In this document: positions 43,021 through 50,215 of the stretch, piece by piece
Position numbering within the stretch: the first letter of the stretch is position 1
How the letters are laid out: the number at the start of each line of letters is the position of its first letter
NCBI RefSeq assembly: GCF_015477605.1
Contig: NZ_JADLQX010000042.1
Location: 1-50,215 of the forward strand
DNA: 50,215 nucleotides
Source: Nocardia amamiensis
GTDB taxonomy: Bacteria > Actinomycetota > Actinomycetes > Mycobacteriales > Mycobacteriaceae
Reading direction: 5' to 3'
Program-made: the position numbers and the translations under genes
The notes under the pieces: generated by a model
What the model saw: only the letters and a program-made list of their open reading frames with translations
The model's database searches: none
What the model was told of the DNA's origin: nothing

Positions 43021-44805
43021 TCAGCGCGTCACCGCGGTGGCGCCCGCTTTCTCCGCGCGGGCCGTCGCCAGCAGTTCCTCCGCGTGCGCCCGGCCGGTCT
43101 CGGTGTCGTCGAGACCGGCCAGCATGCGGGCCAGCTCGATGACCCGCTCGTCATTGGTCAGCGCGCGGACGCCGCTGTTGACGGCGCCCTTCCCGTCGTC
43201 GGACTTGTCGACCACGAGATGGGTATCGGCGAACGCCGCGACCTGCGGGAGGTGAGTCACCACGATGACCTGGTGGGTGCGGGCCAGCCGGGCCAGCCTG
43301 CGACCGATCTCGACCGCGGCCCGGCCGCCGACACCCGCGTCGACCTCGTCGAACACCATCGTCGCGCCATGATCGGAGCTGGCCAGCACCACCTCGAGCG
43401 CCAGCATCACCCGGGACAGCTCACCACCGGACGCGCTCTTGCTCAACGGCAGCGACTGCGCGCCCGAATGCGCGGACAGACGGAACTCGACCTCATCGAT
43501 GCCCGCGGGACCGGCATGCAACTCCTGCCCGTCGACGGTGAGCGGCGCCGCGTCCTGCGGTCCGGCCGGCAATGGCCGCACGTCGACCTCGAGACGCGCT
43601 TTGCCCATCGCGAGACCACCCAGCTCGGCGCTCACCGCCGCCGCCAGCTTGCCCGCGGCTTTGCTCCGCGTCGCGCTCAGCTTCTTCGCCGTCTCCCGCA
43701 CCCGCTCGGCGGCGGTATCCACCTCGGCGGCCAGCTTGGCCAGCGCTTCCTCGGAGACGTCGAGTGAGCCCAGCCGCGCGCGTGCTTCCTGCGCCCAGGC
43801 CAGCACGCCGTCGATGTCGGGTGCGTACTTGCGGGTCAGCGTCTTCAGCTCGGCCTGCCGGGTGAGCAGCGAATCCAGCGCGCCCGGATCGGAAGGCAGA
43901 TCCGAGAGATAACCGCTCAGCTCGGTGGTCACGTCCACCACCACCGCGATGGCGTCGGCCAGGCGCGGTGCGAGAGCGACCAGCGCGGGGTCGTCGGCCG
44001 CTTCGATGCGGGCGCGTGCGGCGCCGAGCGATTCCAGTGCGCCGGAGCCGTCTTCAGGCGTATCGGCCGGTCCGGCCAGCGCGTCGTGCGCGGTCGCCGC
44101 CGCCTCGCGCAACGAGTCCAGATCGCTGAGCCTGCGGACCTCGTCGACGATGCGCACGTCCTCGCCGGGTTCGGGTGCGATGCTGTCGATTTCGTTCAGC
44201 GAGTGCGCGAGCCGTTCGGCTTCGAGCGCCAATTCCCTGCTGCGCGCGGTGCGTTCGAGCAGTTCGGCGCGCGCGTCGAGCCACGATCGGCGCTGCGCCT
44301 GGTACTTCCGCAGCAGCGGGCCCACCGCGTCGGCGGCGAACTGGTCCAGCGCGGACAGCTGCTGGTCCGGGCGCTGCAACCGCAGCTGGTCGTTCTGGCC
44401 GTGCACGGTCAGCAGGGGCGCGGTGAAATCGGCCAGCACCGAGGCGGGCACGCCGCGTCCGCCCAGATGCGCACGGGAACGCCCGTCACTGCCCACCGTC
44501 CGGATCGCGATGATGCTGCCGTCGTCGTCCTGCTCGGCCGCGGCCGCTTCCAGCACCTGGGCGACTTCGGCCCGGGCGGCGTCGTTGACGTCCTCGACGG
44601 TGAACCGGCCCTCCACCACGGCCCGGGACGCGCCGAGCCGGACCCGGCCCGCGTCCGCGCGGGCGCCGCTGAGCAGGTGCAGGCTGGTCACCACCATGGT
44701 CTTGCCCGCGCCGGTCTCACCGGTCAGGCAGGTCAGTCCGGCATGGAACTGCGCGGTCGCCGTGGAAATGACGCCAAGGCCGTCAATCCTGATCTCTGTC
44801 AGCAC
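43021..44805 (-). CDS. recN: DNA repair ATPase RecN
   Basis: The 594-residue SMC-like protein acts in double-strand break repair. Walker A is GETGAGKT at residues 29-36, the coiled coils flank the middle, and the C-terminal half has the signature LSRVMLALEVVLA, Walker B MVFDEVDAGVGG and IVVTHLPQVAAFAD. GTG 44805 is chosen because GGAGAG lies six bases upstream; the longer frame to 44832 overlaps nadK more. It overlaps the nadK end by 23 bases, giving coupled translation in the tlyA-nadK-recN unit. Confidence 0.95.
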   Translation of the reverse strand: MLTEIRIDGLGVISTATAQFHAGLTCLTGETGAGKTMVVTSLHLLSGARADAGRVRLGASRAVVEGRFTVEDVNDAARAEVAQVLEAAAAEQDDDGSIIAIRTVGSDGRSRAHLGGRGVPASVLADFTAPLLTVHGQNDQLRLQRPDQQLSALDQFAADAVGPLLRKYQAQRRSWLDARAELLERTARSRELALEAERLAHSLNEIDSIAPEPGEDVRIVDEVRRLSDLDSLREAAATAHDALAGPADTPEDGSGALESLGAARARIEAADDPALVALAPRLADAIAVVVDVTTELSGYLSDLPSDPGALDSLLTRQAELKTLTRKYAPDIDGVLAWAQEARARLGSLDVSEEALAKLAAEVDTAAERVRETAKKLSATRSKAAGKLAAAVSAELGGLAMGKARLEVDVRPLPAGPQDAAPLTVDGQELHAGPAGIDEVEFRLSAHSGAQSLPLSKSASGGELSRVMLALEVVLASSDHGATMVFDEVDAGVGGRAAVEIGRRLARLARTHQVIVVTHLPQVAAFADTHLVVDKSDDGKGAVNSGVRALTNDERVIELARMLAGLDDTETGRAHAEELLATARAEKAGATAVTR

Positions 44806-45742
44806 GTGTGCTCTCCGTTCGCCGTCGGCCACGCCAGCCCGTCACGGGCAATTGGAACTTGCGCACCATCCGGTCGGCGAACGGTGCGGAGTCCAGCCGC
44901 ACCCAGCGCACCGGTTCGGCGCCGCGAACCGCCTCCACTCGGCCCCCGCTGGGCAGTGCGAGCGTGCGCCTGCCGTCCAGGAAAACTATCGCATCGTGTC
45001 CGGTGGCCACCGATTCGACCGCGATCCGCGAATCCGGGCTGGTCACCAGCGGCCGCGCGAACAGGGCGTGGGCGTTGCTCGGGATCACCAGCAACGCTTC
45101 GAGTTCCGGCCACACCACCGGGCCGCCCGCGGAGAAAGCATAGGCGGTCGATCCGGTCGGCGTGGAGATCAGAATGCCGTCGCAGCCGAATGCCGACACC
45201 GGCCTGCCGTCGACTTCGAGCACCACTTCCAATACGCCCATGCGCGAGGCATTCTCGATGCTCGCCTCGTTCAGTGCCCAGCCGCTCTCGACCACTTCGT
45301 CGTCGACCCGGACGGTGAGGTCGATGGTCATCCGGTGCTCGATGGTGTAATCACGCCGCACCACCTGGGCGAGCGCTTCGTCCAGGTGCTCGGCCTCGGC
45401 CTCGGTCAGAAATCCGATGCGCCCCAAGTTGATCCCGAGCACCGGCACCGCAGCCGGACGCGCCAGCTCGGCGGCGCGCAGGAAGGTTCCGTCGCCGCCC
45501 AGCACGAGCACCATCTCGCAGCCGACCGCCGCTTCCGGGCCGTGCGCGACCACGCGCACCGGATAGCCGCCCGGCTCGGCCTCGAATCGGGTGCTGTCCG
45601 CCTCGTCGGCGAGCACTCGCAGGCAGATGCCCGCATCCGCGAAGATCTTCGCCACCCGGTGGGCGGTCTCGATGATTTCCGCCCGCCCCGGGTGGGACAC
45701 CAGCAAGATCTCCCGGCCGCATGGCTGGGCCGGCGCGTTCAC
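44783..45742 (-). CDS. nadK: NAD kinase
   Basis: The 319-residue enzyme phosphorylates NAD to NADP. The GGDGT motif is at residues 82-86, followed by GINLGRIGFLTEAE, the NE/D region WALNEASIE and the Gly-rich ISTPTGSTAYAFSAGGPVV. GTG 45742 overlaps the tlyA stop (GTGA). The order tlyA-nadK-recN is the same as Rv1694-Rv1696. Confidence 0.97.
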   Translation of the reverse strand: MNAPAQPCGREILLVSHPGRAEIIETAHRVAKIFADAGICLRVLADEADSTRFEAEPGGYPVRVVAHGPEAAVGCEMVLVLGGDGTFLRAAELARPAAVPVLGINLGRIGFLTEAEAEHLDEALAQVVRRDYTIEHRMTIDLTVRVDDEVVESGWALNEASIENASRMGVLEVVLEVDGRPVSAFGCDGILISTPTGSTAYAFSAGGPVVWPELEALLVIPSNAHALFARPLVTSPDSRIAVESVATGHDAIVFLDGRRTLALPSGGRVEAVRGAEPVRWVRLDSAPFADRMVRKFQLPVTGWRGRRRTESTRADRDQD

Positions 45743-46560
45743 TGTGGACCCTCCTCAACCGCACGCTCGACCAGCGTCGCCACCAGCTCGCGGTCGTACT
45801 CGAACTGCCCTTCGTTGCGCAGCCACAAGAAGTATTCGACATTGCCGGACGGGCCTGGCAGCGGGCTCGCCACAACGCCGGCGGTACGCAGGCCGAGGTC
45901 CGCGGCGGCCGCCGCGACCGCGCACACCGCTTCGGCACGCAGCGCGGGATCGCGGACGACGCCGCCGGAGCCGACGCGCTCCTTGCCGACCTCGAACTGT
46001 GGTTTCACCATCGGCAACAGGTCGGCGCCCGGCGCCGAGCAGGCCGCCAGCGCGGGCAGCACCAAGCCCAGCGAGATGAAAGACAAATCGCCCACCACCA
46101 GTTCGACCGTGCCGCCGATGATTTCGGGCGTCAGATTGCGCACGTTGGTGCGGTCGAGGACCCGCACCCGCTCGTCGTTGCGCAGACGCCAAACCAGCTG
46201 CCCGTAGCCGACGTCGACCGCGACCACTTCCCGCGCCGCCCGACTGAGCAGCACGTCGGTGAAACCACCGGTCGACGCGCCCGCGTCCAGGCAGCGCTTG
46301 CCCGCGACGGACAATCCGTCCGGCTCGAACCGTTCCAGCGCGCCGAGCAGCTTGTGTGCCCCGCGTGAGGCCCAGGAGACTTCGTCCGGCTGCTCGCGCA
46401 CCACCAGCGGCGTGCCCGCCTCGACGGCGGTCGCCGCCTTCATCGCGACCGTTCCGGATATCAGGACGCGGCCCGCACCGATCAGCTCGACCGCGTGCTC
46501 TCGCGATCGCGCCAATCCGCGGCGAACCAGTTCCGCGTCCACCCGCGTGCGTCTGGCCAC
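45739..46560 (-). CDS. tlyA: TlyA rRNA 2'-O-methyltransferase / haemolysin-like
   Basis: The 273-residue protein has an N-terminal S4 RNA-binding domain (RRTRVDAELVRRGLARSREH) and an FtsJ-like methyltransferase (SAM motif CLDAGASTGGFTDVLL, about 90-105; then VAVDVGYGQLVWRLR and VVGDLSFISL). In mycobacteria TlyA methylates 16S and 23S rRNA and its loss gives capreomycin resistance. GTG 46560 follows the stop of the upstream small gene by one base; the longer frame to 46821 only runs back through that gene. Confidence 0.95.
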   Translation of the reverse strand: MARRTRVDAELVRRGLARSREHAVELIGAGRVLISGTVAMKAATAVEAGTPLVVREQPDEVSWASRGAHKLLGALERFEPDGLSVAGKRCLDAGASTGGFTDVLLSRAAREVVAVDVGYGQLVWRLRNDERVRVLDRTNVRNLTPEIIGGTVELVVGDLSFISLGLVLPALAACSAPGADLLPMVKPQFEVGKERVGSGGVVRDPALRAEAVCAVAAAAADLGLRTAGVVASPLPGPSGNVEYFLWLRNEGQFEYDRELVATLVERAVEEGPQ

Positions 46561-46561
46561 C

Positions 46562-46867
46562 TCAGATCTTGTCCACCGTGGCCAGCGCCTGTACGAGCAC
46601 GTCATGCGCCTGCTCCAGAATGCGAGCGCGCCGGGTGATATCGACACCGGCTTCGGCGCTGTCGGCGGCGGGCGCCGCCCCGCTCCAGCCGGGTCGCTCC
46701 AGCTCGGCGAGCAGACTGTCCACCTCGCCGCGGATCCGCTCCGGGTCGGCCGGCTCCGGGCGTCCTTGCGCACCCGGATGCTGACCGGGCAACGGGACCC
46801 CGGGCCGGGGACCATGCCCACCAGCGGGCGTTCCGGGAACGTTCGGACGGGGCGTAGGAGTAGTCAT
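46562..46867 (-). CDS. Small hypothetical protein between HAD gene and tlyA (Rv1693-like)
   Basis: The 101-residue protein has a Pro/Gly-rich N-terminal half and a C-terminal helical half (RIRGEVDSLLAELERPGWSG, ARILEQAHDVLVQALATVDK). By position it corresponds to the small Rv1693 gene of M. tuberculosis, which also shows conserved C-terminal helices. ATG 46867 is used. Only one base separates its TGA from the tlyA GTG, so the two are coupled. Confidence 0.78.
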   Translation of the reverse strand: MTTPTPRPNVPGTPAGGHGPRPGVPLPGQHPGAQGRPEPADPERIRGEVDSLLAELERPGWSGAAPAADSAEAGVDITRRARILEQAHDVLVQALATVDKI

Positions 46868-46880
46868 CGTGGCGTCAACG

Positions 46881-47771
46881 CTATCGGATTTCCGAACCGC
46901 ACGCGCGGACCGTCACAGCTCGTCCCGGGTTACGCCGAAGGACCTCGCCGAGGTCGGTATCGGGCTCCGGGTCGACAGGTGCGTGGTTGAGAGCCTCGAG
47001 GGAGTCGCAGACGTAGGTGGGTATCCGTTCGTCCGGTGCTTCACGCAGCTCGTCCAGGGTGCTGACGCCGGTCAGCACCAGCAGCGCGTCGAGGCCGACG
47101 CGGTTGGCGCCTTCGATGTCGGTGTCCAGCCGATCGCCGACCACCAGTGCGCTGCGCGAGTCCGCCCGGACCAGCGCGTCCTCCAGTAGGGGCGGGTACG
47201 GCTTGCCCGCCACGACCGGCTCCCGCTCGGACGCGGCCCGCAGCGCGGCGACCATCGCACCGTTGCCCGGCGCGAGGCCACGTTCGTTCGGCAAAGTCTT
47301 GTCGGTGTTCGCCGCGACCCACAAGGCGTCCGCGCGCAACGCGTATGCGGCCTCGGCAAGGTCCGGCCATGCGGTATGGGGTGAATGGCCTTGTACCACC
47401 GCGGCCGGCGCGGCGCCGTTGAAACGCCGGATCGAGCGCAGCCCGACCGCGTCCACCTCGGCGGCCAAGTCGTCGGTGCCGACGACCAGCACCTGTGCAC
47501 CGGGGTCGAGTCGCTCGGCCAGCAACCGGGCGGCCGCTTGGGCGCTGGTCACCACATCATCGGCGGACGCGGGAAAGCCGAGATCAGCCAGATGCGCGGC
47601 CACGACCGCCGGTCCCCGGCTGGCATTGTTCGTGACGTACACCAGCCGCTGGGCCGCGTCCCCGTCGGCGGTCAAAGCCTCCGGCGCGCCCTCGATCACC
47701 TCGTGTCCGCGATACAGCGTGCCGTCCAGATCCAGCAGCAGGGCTCGGTAGCGATCCCGTAGTCGCTTCAC
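46881..47771 (-). CDS. HAD-superfamily (IIA) phosphatase
   Basis: The 296-residue enzyme has the catalytic DxDGT motif DLDGT at residues 14-18, the motif II region VYVTNNASRGP, a cap domain of the NagD/IIA type, and motif III/IV GKPYPPLLEDAL and VVGDRLDTDIEGANRVG. It corresponds to Rv1692, described as a glycerol-3-phosphate phosphatase in lipid-polar-head recycling. GTG 47771 begins directly before the first strand; the longer frame to 47939 is Arg/Ser-rich. Confidence 0.93.
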   Translation of the reverse strand: MKRLRDRYRALLLDLDGTLYRGHEVIEGAPEALTADGDAAQRLVYVTNNASRGPAVVAAHLADLGFPASADDVVTSAQAAARLLAERLDPGAQVLVVGTDDLAAEVDAVGLRSIRRFNGAAPAAVVQGHSPHTAWPDLAEAAYALRADALWVAANTDKTLPNERGLAPGNGAMVAALRAASEREPVVAGKPYPPLLEDALVRADSRSALVVGDRLDTDIEGANRVGLDALLVLTGVSTLDELREAPDERIPTYVCDSLEALNHAPVDPEPDTDLGEVLRRNPGRAVTVRACGSEIR

Positions 47772-48330
47772 ACCACTCTCACTCCGTGTCACCGATCGGC
47801 GCCGTGCCGACTCGCATACCGCCGGGCTCTCCGGCAGCACAGCCGCTCGGCGAGTCCGAGACAATCGAAGATTACGCCAGACGGCTGACCGGAATGGCGT
47901 GGCGTCGGCCACTCGCCAAGACAGGATCCGTACCGCCACATAGCACTTGCAACGCCGTGGTTTTCGCGCACCAAGGGGTTCGACTCCTCAACCGGCGTCT
48001 CCGTCCCGCCGCCGCCAACGCGCAACCGCAGCCGAACTCGAGACTTTTGCGTCCCGTCATATCGTTTGCGCTGGCCCGCTCGGTCCGTTCGGCGGCGACC
48101 GTCCGCACTACTTCTGCCAGCAGCGCAGGATCGCACGCCGGAGTCGACACGCACCTTTCCGACCTCGCGATGGGGCTTCAGCAGCTACAGCAGAGTCGCC
48201 CTCAGGCCGCTTGCTCCTTCGCGCGGGCGGAAGAGTTTCCGCTGGGTATCCGGATCCTCGGAGTGGCCTGCCCGCACTATCCGCACGCGTCAACCAACGC
48301 TCGGGCGAGATCGAGCGCTATGGGATTCGG
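47772..48330. other. 559-base interval between the TPR protein and HAD genes
   Basis: No convincing gene is seen. The best candidate is a minus-strand frame 47872-48150 (listed separately). I found no tRNA cloverleaf, although GGGGTTCGACTCC near 47975 superficially resembles a T-arm. Confidence 0.45.
47872..48150 (-). CDS. Doubtful small ORF
   Basis: A 92-codon frame starts at GTG 48150 four bases after GGAAAGG. The first ~35 residues (ACDPALLAEVVRTVAAERTE, RASANDMTGRK) have ordinary protein composition, but the rest is Arg/Ala/Cys-rich like a shadow frame. It may be a remnant whose 3' half has lost its frame. No family recognised. Confidence 0.22.
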   Translation of the reverse strand: MSTPACDPALLAEVVRTVAAERTERASANDMTGRKSLEFGCGCALAAAGRRRRLRSRTPWCAKTTALQVLCGGTDPVLASGRRHAIPVSRLA

Positions 48331-49941
48331 TCAGAGGTCGATGTCGCCGGTGAGTTCGGCGGCGCGTTCTTCGGCGTCGGTTTCGCCGTCCAGGTCGGCC
48401 GATGCGGCGTTGAGGAACCAGGTGAGGCCCTCATCCGTCCGGCCCGCCGCGACCAGCGCGTCGGCGTAGGCGTAGAAGAGGCGGGCCGCGGCCGAGCCGG
48501 TGCGGGACGGGTCGAGGTCCGACGTCTGCAAAGTGACGACCGCTTGGTCGTACTGGCCCAGGTCCATCCGTGCGCCCGCGACGACGATGCGCAGTTCGGT
48601 GGCCTCGTCTCCGCGCAGGGCACGTGCCTCGTCGCTGCGGCCGAGCTCGATCGCGCGCTCCGGTCGGCCGAGACCACGCTCGCAGTCGGCCATCACGGCC
48701 AGCAGGCCGGAACCACCGGACATCCGGCGTGCGGTCCGCAACTCCGACAAAGCCTCCGCCCACTCACCGGCGTGGTATGCCACGACCCCCGCGGTCTCGC
48801 GAACCACCGCGATCCGACCGGCACGCTGCCGGGCCGCCCGCGCGTGTGCGAGCGCCAAACCCGGGTCGTCATCGATGAGTCGTACCGCCATCACGAGATG
48901 GCGCGCGACCGTCTCCGCATTGCCTTTGTCCAGGCTGAGCAGGTCACGCCGGATGGCCGGGTCCAGATCGGTGGCCTGGAGGTCGTCCGGCAGGTCGGGT
49001 TCTTCCGGCCGCGGGGGACGCCGATCCGACGACCGGCCGCCGCCGACACGAGCGCCTTCGCCGCCACGACGACGTTCCTGCGACGCGTCGCCGCGCGGTG
49101 CCCGGTCGTCACGATCCGCCTCGCCACCGCGCGCGGCGGCATCACGATCCGTGCTCGGACGGCGCCGATCATCCGCATCACGATCCGTGCTCGAACGGCG
49201 CCGATCATCCGCGTCATCCCGGCGCCGGAAGCCCGAGTCGTCACGTCCCGCATCGCCGTACTCGCCAGAGGCACCACGGCGTCCGAACCCTCCACGTCCG
49301 CCGGTCTCGCCACGGCGGACATCGCCCCGGTCGCCGGTATCATCCCGCCGAGGGCGGTATCCACCACGGGCCTCGCCTCGATCGAAACCACCTCGCGGAC
49401 CGGACTTTTCACCCGAGCGGAAGCCGCCACGGGGCTCATCGCGCCGGTCACCGGAATCGCTCCGGCCTTTGAAGCCGCCACGTTCTCCGGAGTCCTCGGA
49501 ACGTTTGAAGCCGCCACGCTCTCCCGCACCGCCCCGGCCGGTGAAGCCGCCCCGCGAACCGGAATCGTCGCGGCGCTCGAAACCGCCTCGCCTCGGCCCA
49601 TCGCCGCCGCGGCGGTAGCCGGACTCACCGGACTCCTGGCGTCGGAATCCACCGGACGAGCTGCCGCGCTGGTCGTTCCGCCGCTCACCCGCTTCACCCC
49701 GGCGGTCGAACCCGCCCGAAGTGTCGCGCCGCTGGAAACCACCACGCTCGGAGGAATCGTCGCGCCGACCGTAGCCGCCCGACTCTCCGCGTCGTGCGAA
49801 GCCGCCGCGCTCACCGGAATCGGCCCGGCGTTTGAATCCACCGCCCCGTCGGCTCGCATCACCGCCCTCGCCTCGCCGGCCGGACCCGGAGTCGGGAGCG
49901 CCACGCCGGAAGGGCTTCCGATCGTCGTTTTGTTCCGGCAC
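48331..49941 (-). CDS. TPR-like protein with a very long RGG-rich disordered N-terminus
   Basis: The 536-residue protein has two parts. Residues 1 to about 310 are low-complexity, dominated by repeats such as ERGGFKRR, SGERGGFARR and SGGYGRRDDS, with alternating Arg/Asp/Gly and Phe/Tyr. Residues 330-520 are helical TPR-like repeats (VARHLVMAVRLIDDDPGLAL, AVVAYHAGEWAEALSELRTA, AARLFYAYADALVAAGRTDE). By position and C-terminal fold it corresponds to Rv1691. RGG regions bind RNA in other proteins. The gene lies immediately after an rRNA operon and before the HAD gene. GTG 49941 has AAGGGAG six bases upstream. Confidence 0.87.
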   Translation of the reverse strand: MPEQNDDRKPFRRGAPDSGSGRRGEGGDASRRGGGFKRRADSGERGGFARRGESGGYGRRDDSSERGGFQRRDTSGGFDRRGEAGERRNDQRGSSSGGFRRQESGESGYRRGGDGPRRGGFERRDDSGSRGGFTGRGGAGERGGFKRSEDSGERGGFKGRSDSGDRRDEPRGGFRSGEKSGPRGGFDRGEARGGYRPRRDDTGDRGDVRRGETGGRGGFGRRGASGEYGDAGRDDSGFRRRDDADDRRRSSTDRDADDRRRPSTDRDAAARGGEADRDDRAPRGDASQERRRGGEGARVGGGRSSDRRPPRPEEPDLPDDLQATDLDPAIRRDLLSLDKGNAETVARHLVMAVRLIDDDPGLALAHARAARQRAGRIAVVRETAGVVAYHAGEWAEALSELRTARRMSGGSGLLAVMADCERGLGRPERAIELGRSDEARALRGDEATELRIVVAGARMDLGQYDQAVVTLQTSDLDPSRTGSAAARLFYAYADALVAAGRTDEGLTWFLNAASADLDGETDAEERAAELTGDIDL

Positions 49942-50059
49942 GGTGCTCCCTTTCTGGATTTCGCGAAAAATCTGTTCGGACCCACAAATTCAATCACGTA
50001 TCCGCGGTGGGACGCGGGCACGGCAATTTCGCCCGAGCACTATCCGGTGCTCAAACGCA

Positions 50060-50090
50060 GATAGGGGACCCAGATTCTGGGTCCCCTATC
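50060..50090 (-). terminator. rRNA operon terminator hairpin
   Basis: GATAGGGGACCC (50060-50071) and GGGTCCCCTATC (50079-50090) form a perfect 12-bp stem with a 7-base loop; the pairing can extend to 15 bp. On the minus strand it lies about 10 bases past the 5S rRNA end and is followed by TGCGTTT. Confidence 0.9.
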
Positions 50091-50098
50091 GTGAAGGA

Positions 50099-50215
50099 TG
50101 TTCCGGCGGTGTCCTACTCTCCCACACCCTGTCGAGTGCAGTACCATCGGCGCTGGCAGGCTTAGCTTCCGGGTTCGGAATGGGACCGGGCGTTTCCCTG
50201 CCGCTATGGCCGCCG
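50099..50215 (-). rRNA. rrf: 5S ribosomal RNA, 5' end cut by window edge
   Basis: The reverse complement begins CGGCGGCCATAGCGGCAGGG and contains CGGTCCCATTCCGAACCCGG, AAGCTAAGCCTGCCAGCGCC and GAGAGTAGGACACCGCCGG, the standard actinobacterial 5S rRNA. Only the first few bases (about TTA) are missing beyond 50215. The 3' end is taken from the base-pairing of the terminal stem (GGCGG with CCGCC). The 23S and 16S genes should lie to the right, outside the window. Confidence 0.96.

Noticed and set aside
43925..46207. Plus-strand 760-codon frame across recN, nadK and tlyA
   Set aside because: It is Arg/Ser/Ala-rich and antisense to three conserved genes.
47965..48000. tRNA-like T-arm GGGGTTCGACTCC
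   Set aside because: Stem pairing around it is incomplete and no acceptor, D or anticodon arms fit on either strand.
49090..49220. Near-identical repeats CACGATCCGTGCTC / CATCCGCATCACGATCC, first suspected as a CRISPR or tandem DNA element
   Set aside because: They encode the repeated STDRDADDRRR stretch of the RGG protein and lack regular spacers.
47947..50064. Plus-strand 705-codon frame opposite the RGG protein
   Set aside because: The repetitive composition mirrors the RGG repeats of the minus-strand gene, which has a ribosome-binding site and a TPR domain.

Overview
The window is about 50 kb of very GC-rich actinobacterial chromosome, most likely from Nocardia or a close relative in the Mycobacteriales. 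The reasons are codon use, many GTG starts and four-base GTGA/ATGA gene overlaps, a CYP51 almost identical in motif layout to the mycobacterial enzyme, MCE and WS/DGAT lipid genes, a sigF module, and gene order from about 29 kb to 50 kb that follows the Mycobacterium tuberculosis block Rv1691-Rv1701 and Rv1708-Rv1713. No insertion sequence, CRISPR array or prophage was seen.

Layout. 0-3.3 kb: the N-terminus of a GAF-type regulator running off the left edge, a poorly coding stretch with repeats and gene debris, then a Tat-exported DyP peroxidase divergent from a MarR regulator with a palindromic site between them. 3.4-6.7 kb: a lipoprotein and a membrane protein that are translationally coupled, facing a large multi-pass membrane protein. 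6.9-11.8 kb: a zinc-uptake locus of the Azt type. An AztB permease is fused to an AztD-like metallochaperone, followed by the binding protein AztC and a second AztD-like lipoprotein. The ATPase AztA is transcribed divergently, and a Zur/Fur-type palindrome lies between. 11.9-16.7 kb: a sterol-flavoured locus with a lone MCE protein, CYP51, an NTF2-fold protein, an unknown 427-residue protein and a broken acyl-CoA ligase. Two promoters here share a nearly identical 22-bp site. 17-20.5 kb: a small HTH protein, two hypothetical genes (one a tandem duplication) and a wax ester synthase/diacylglycerol acyltransferase. 20.5-26.3 kb: an SRPBCC-acyl-CoA ligase fusion, a small Cys-rich protein, the dps-rsbW-sigF stress operon with a sigma-F-like promoter, and a thioredoxin-reductase-like flavoprotein. 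26.4-29.3 kb: mannitol dehydrogenase family protein, acyl-ACP thioesterase, CutA.

29.3-49.9 kb is the conserved housekeeping block, nearly all on the minus strand. In transcription order it contains the TPR/RGG protein, HAD phosphatase, small Rv1693-like protein, tlyA, nadK, recN, steA, steB/mctB, pyrG, NUDIX, xerD, a cupin, parA, scpA, scpB, rluB, cmk and der, with one plus-strand SRPBCC gene inserted between recN and steA. Chained overlaps suggest that parA-scpA-scpB-rluB-cmk-der and TlyA-NadK-RecN are translationally coupled operons. The right edge holds the 3' part of a 5S rRNA gene on the minus strand, followed by a strong rrn terminator, so a ribosomal RNA operon lies just outside the window.

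The features that look least ordinary are the AztB-AztD fusion with an embedded lipoprotein signal, the shared operator linking cyp51 to an uncharacterised operon, the SRPBCC-ligase fusion, and the long RGG-rich disordered region on the protein encoded next to the rRNA operon. All family assignments were made by eye from motifs; no database search was run.
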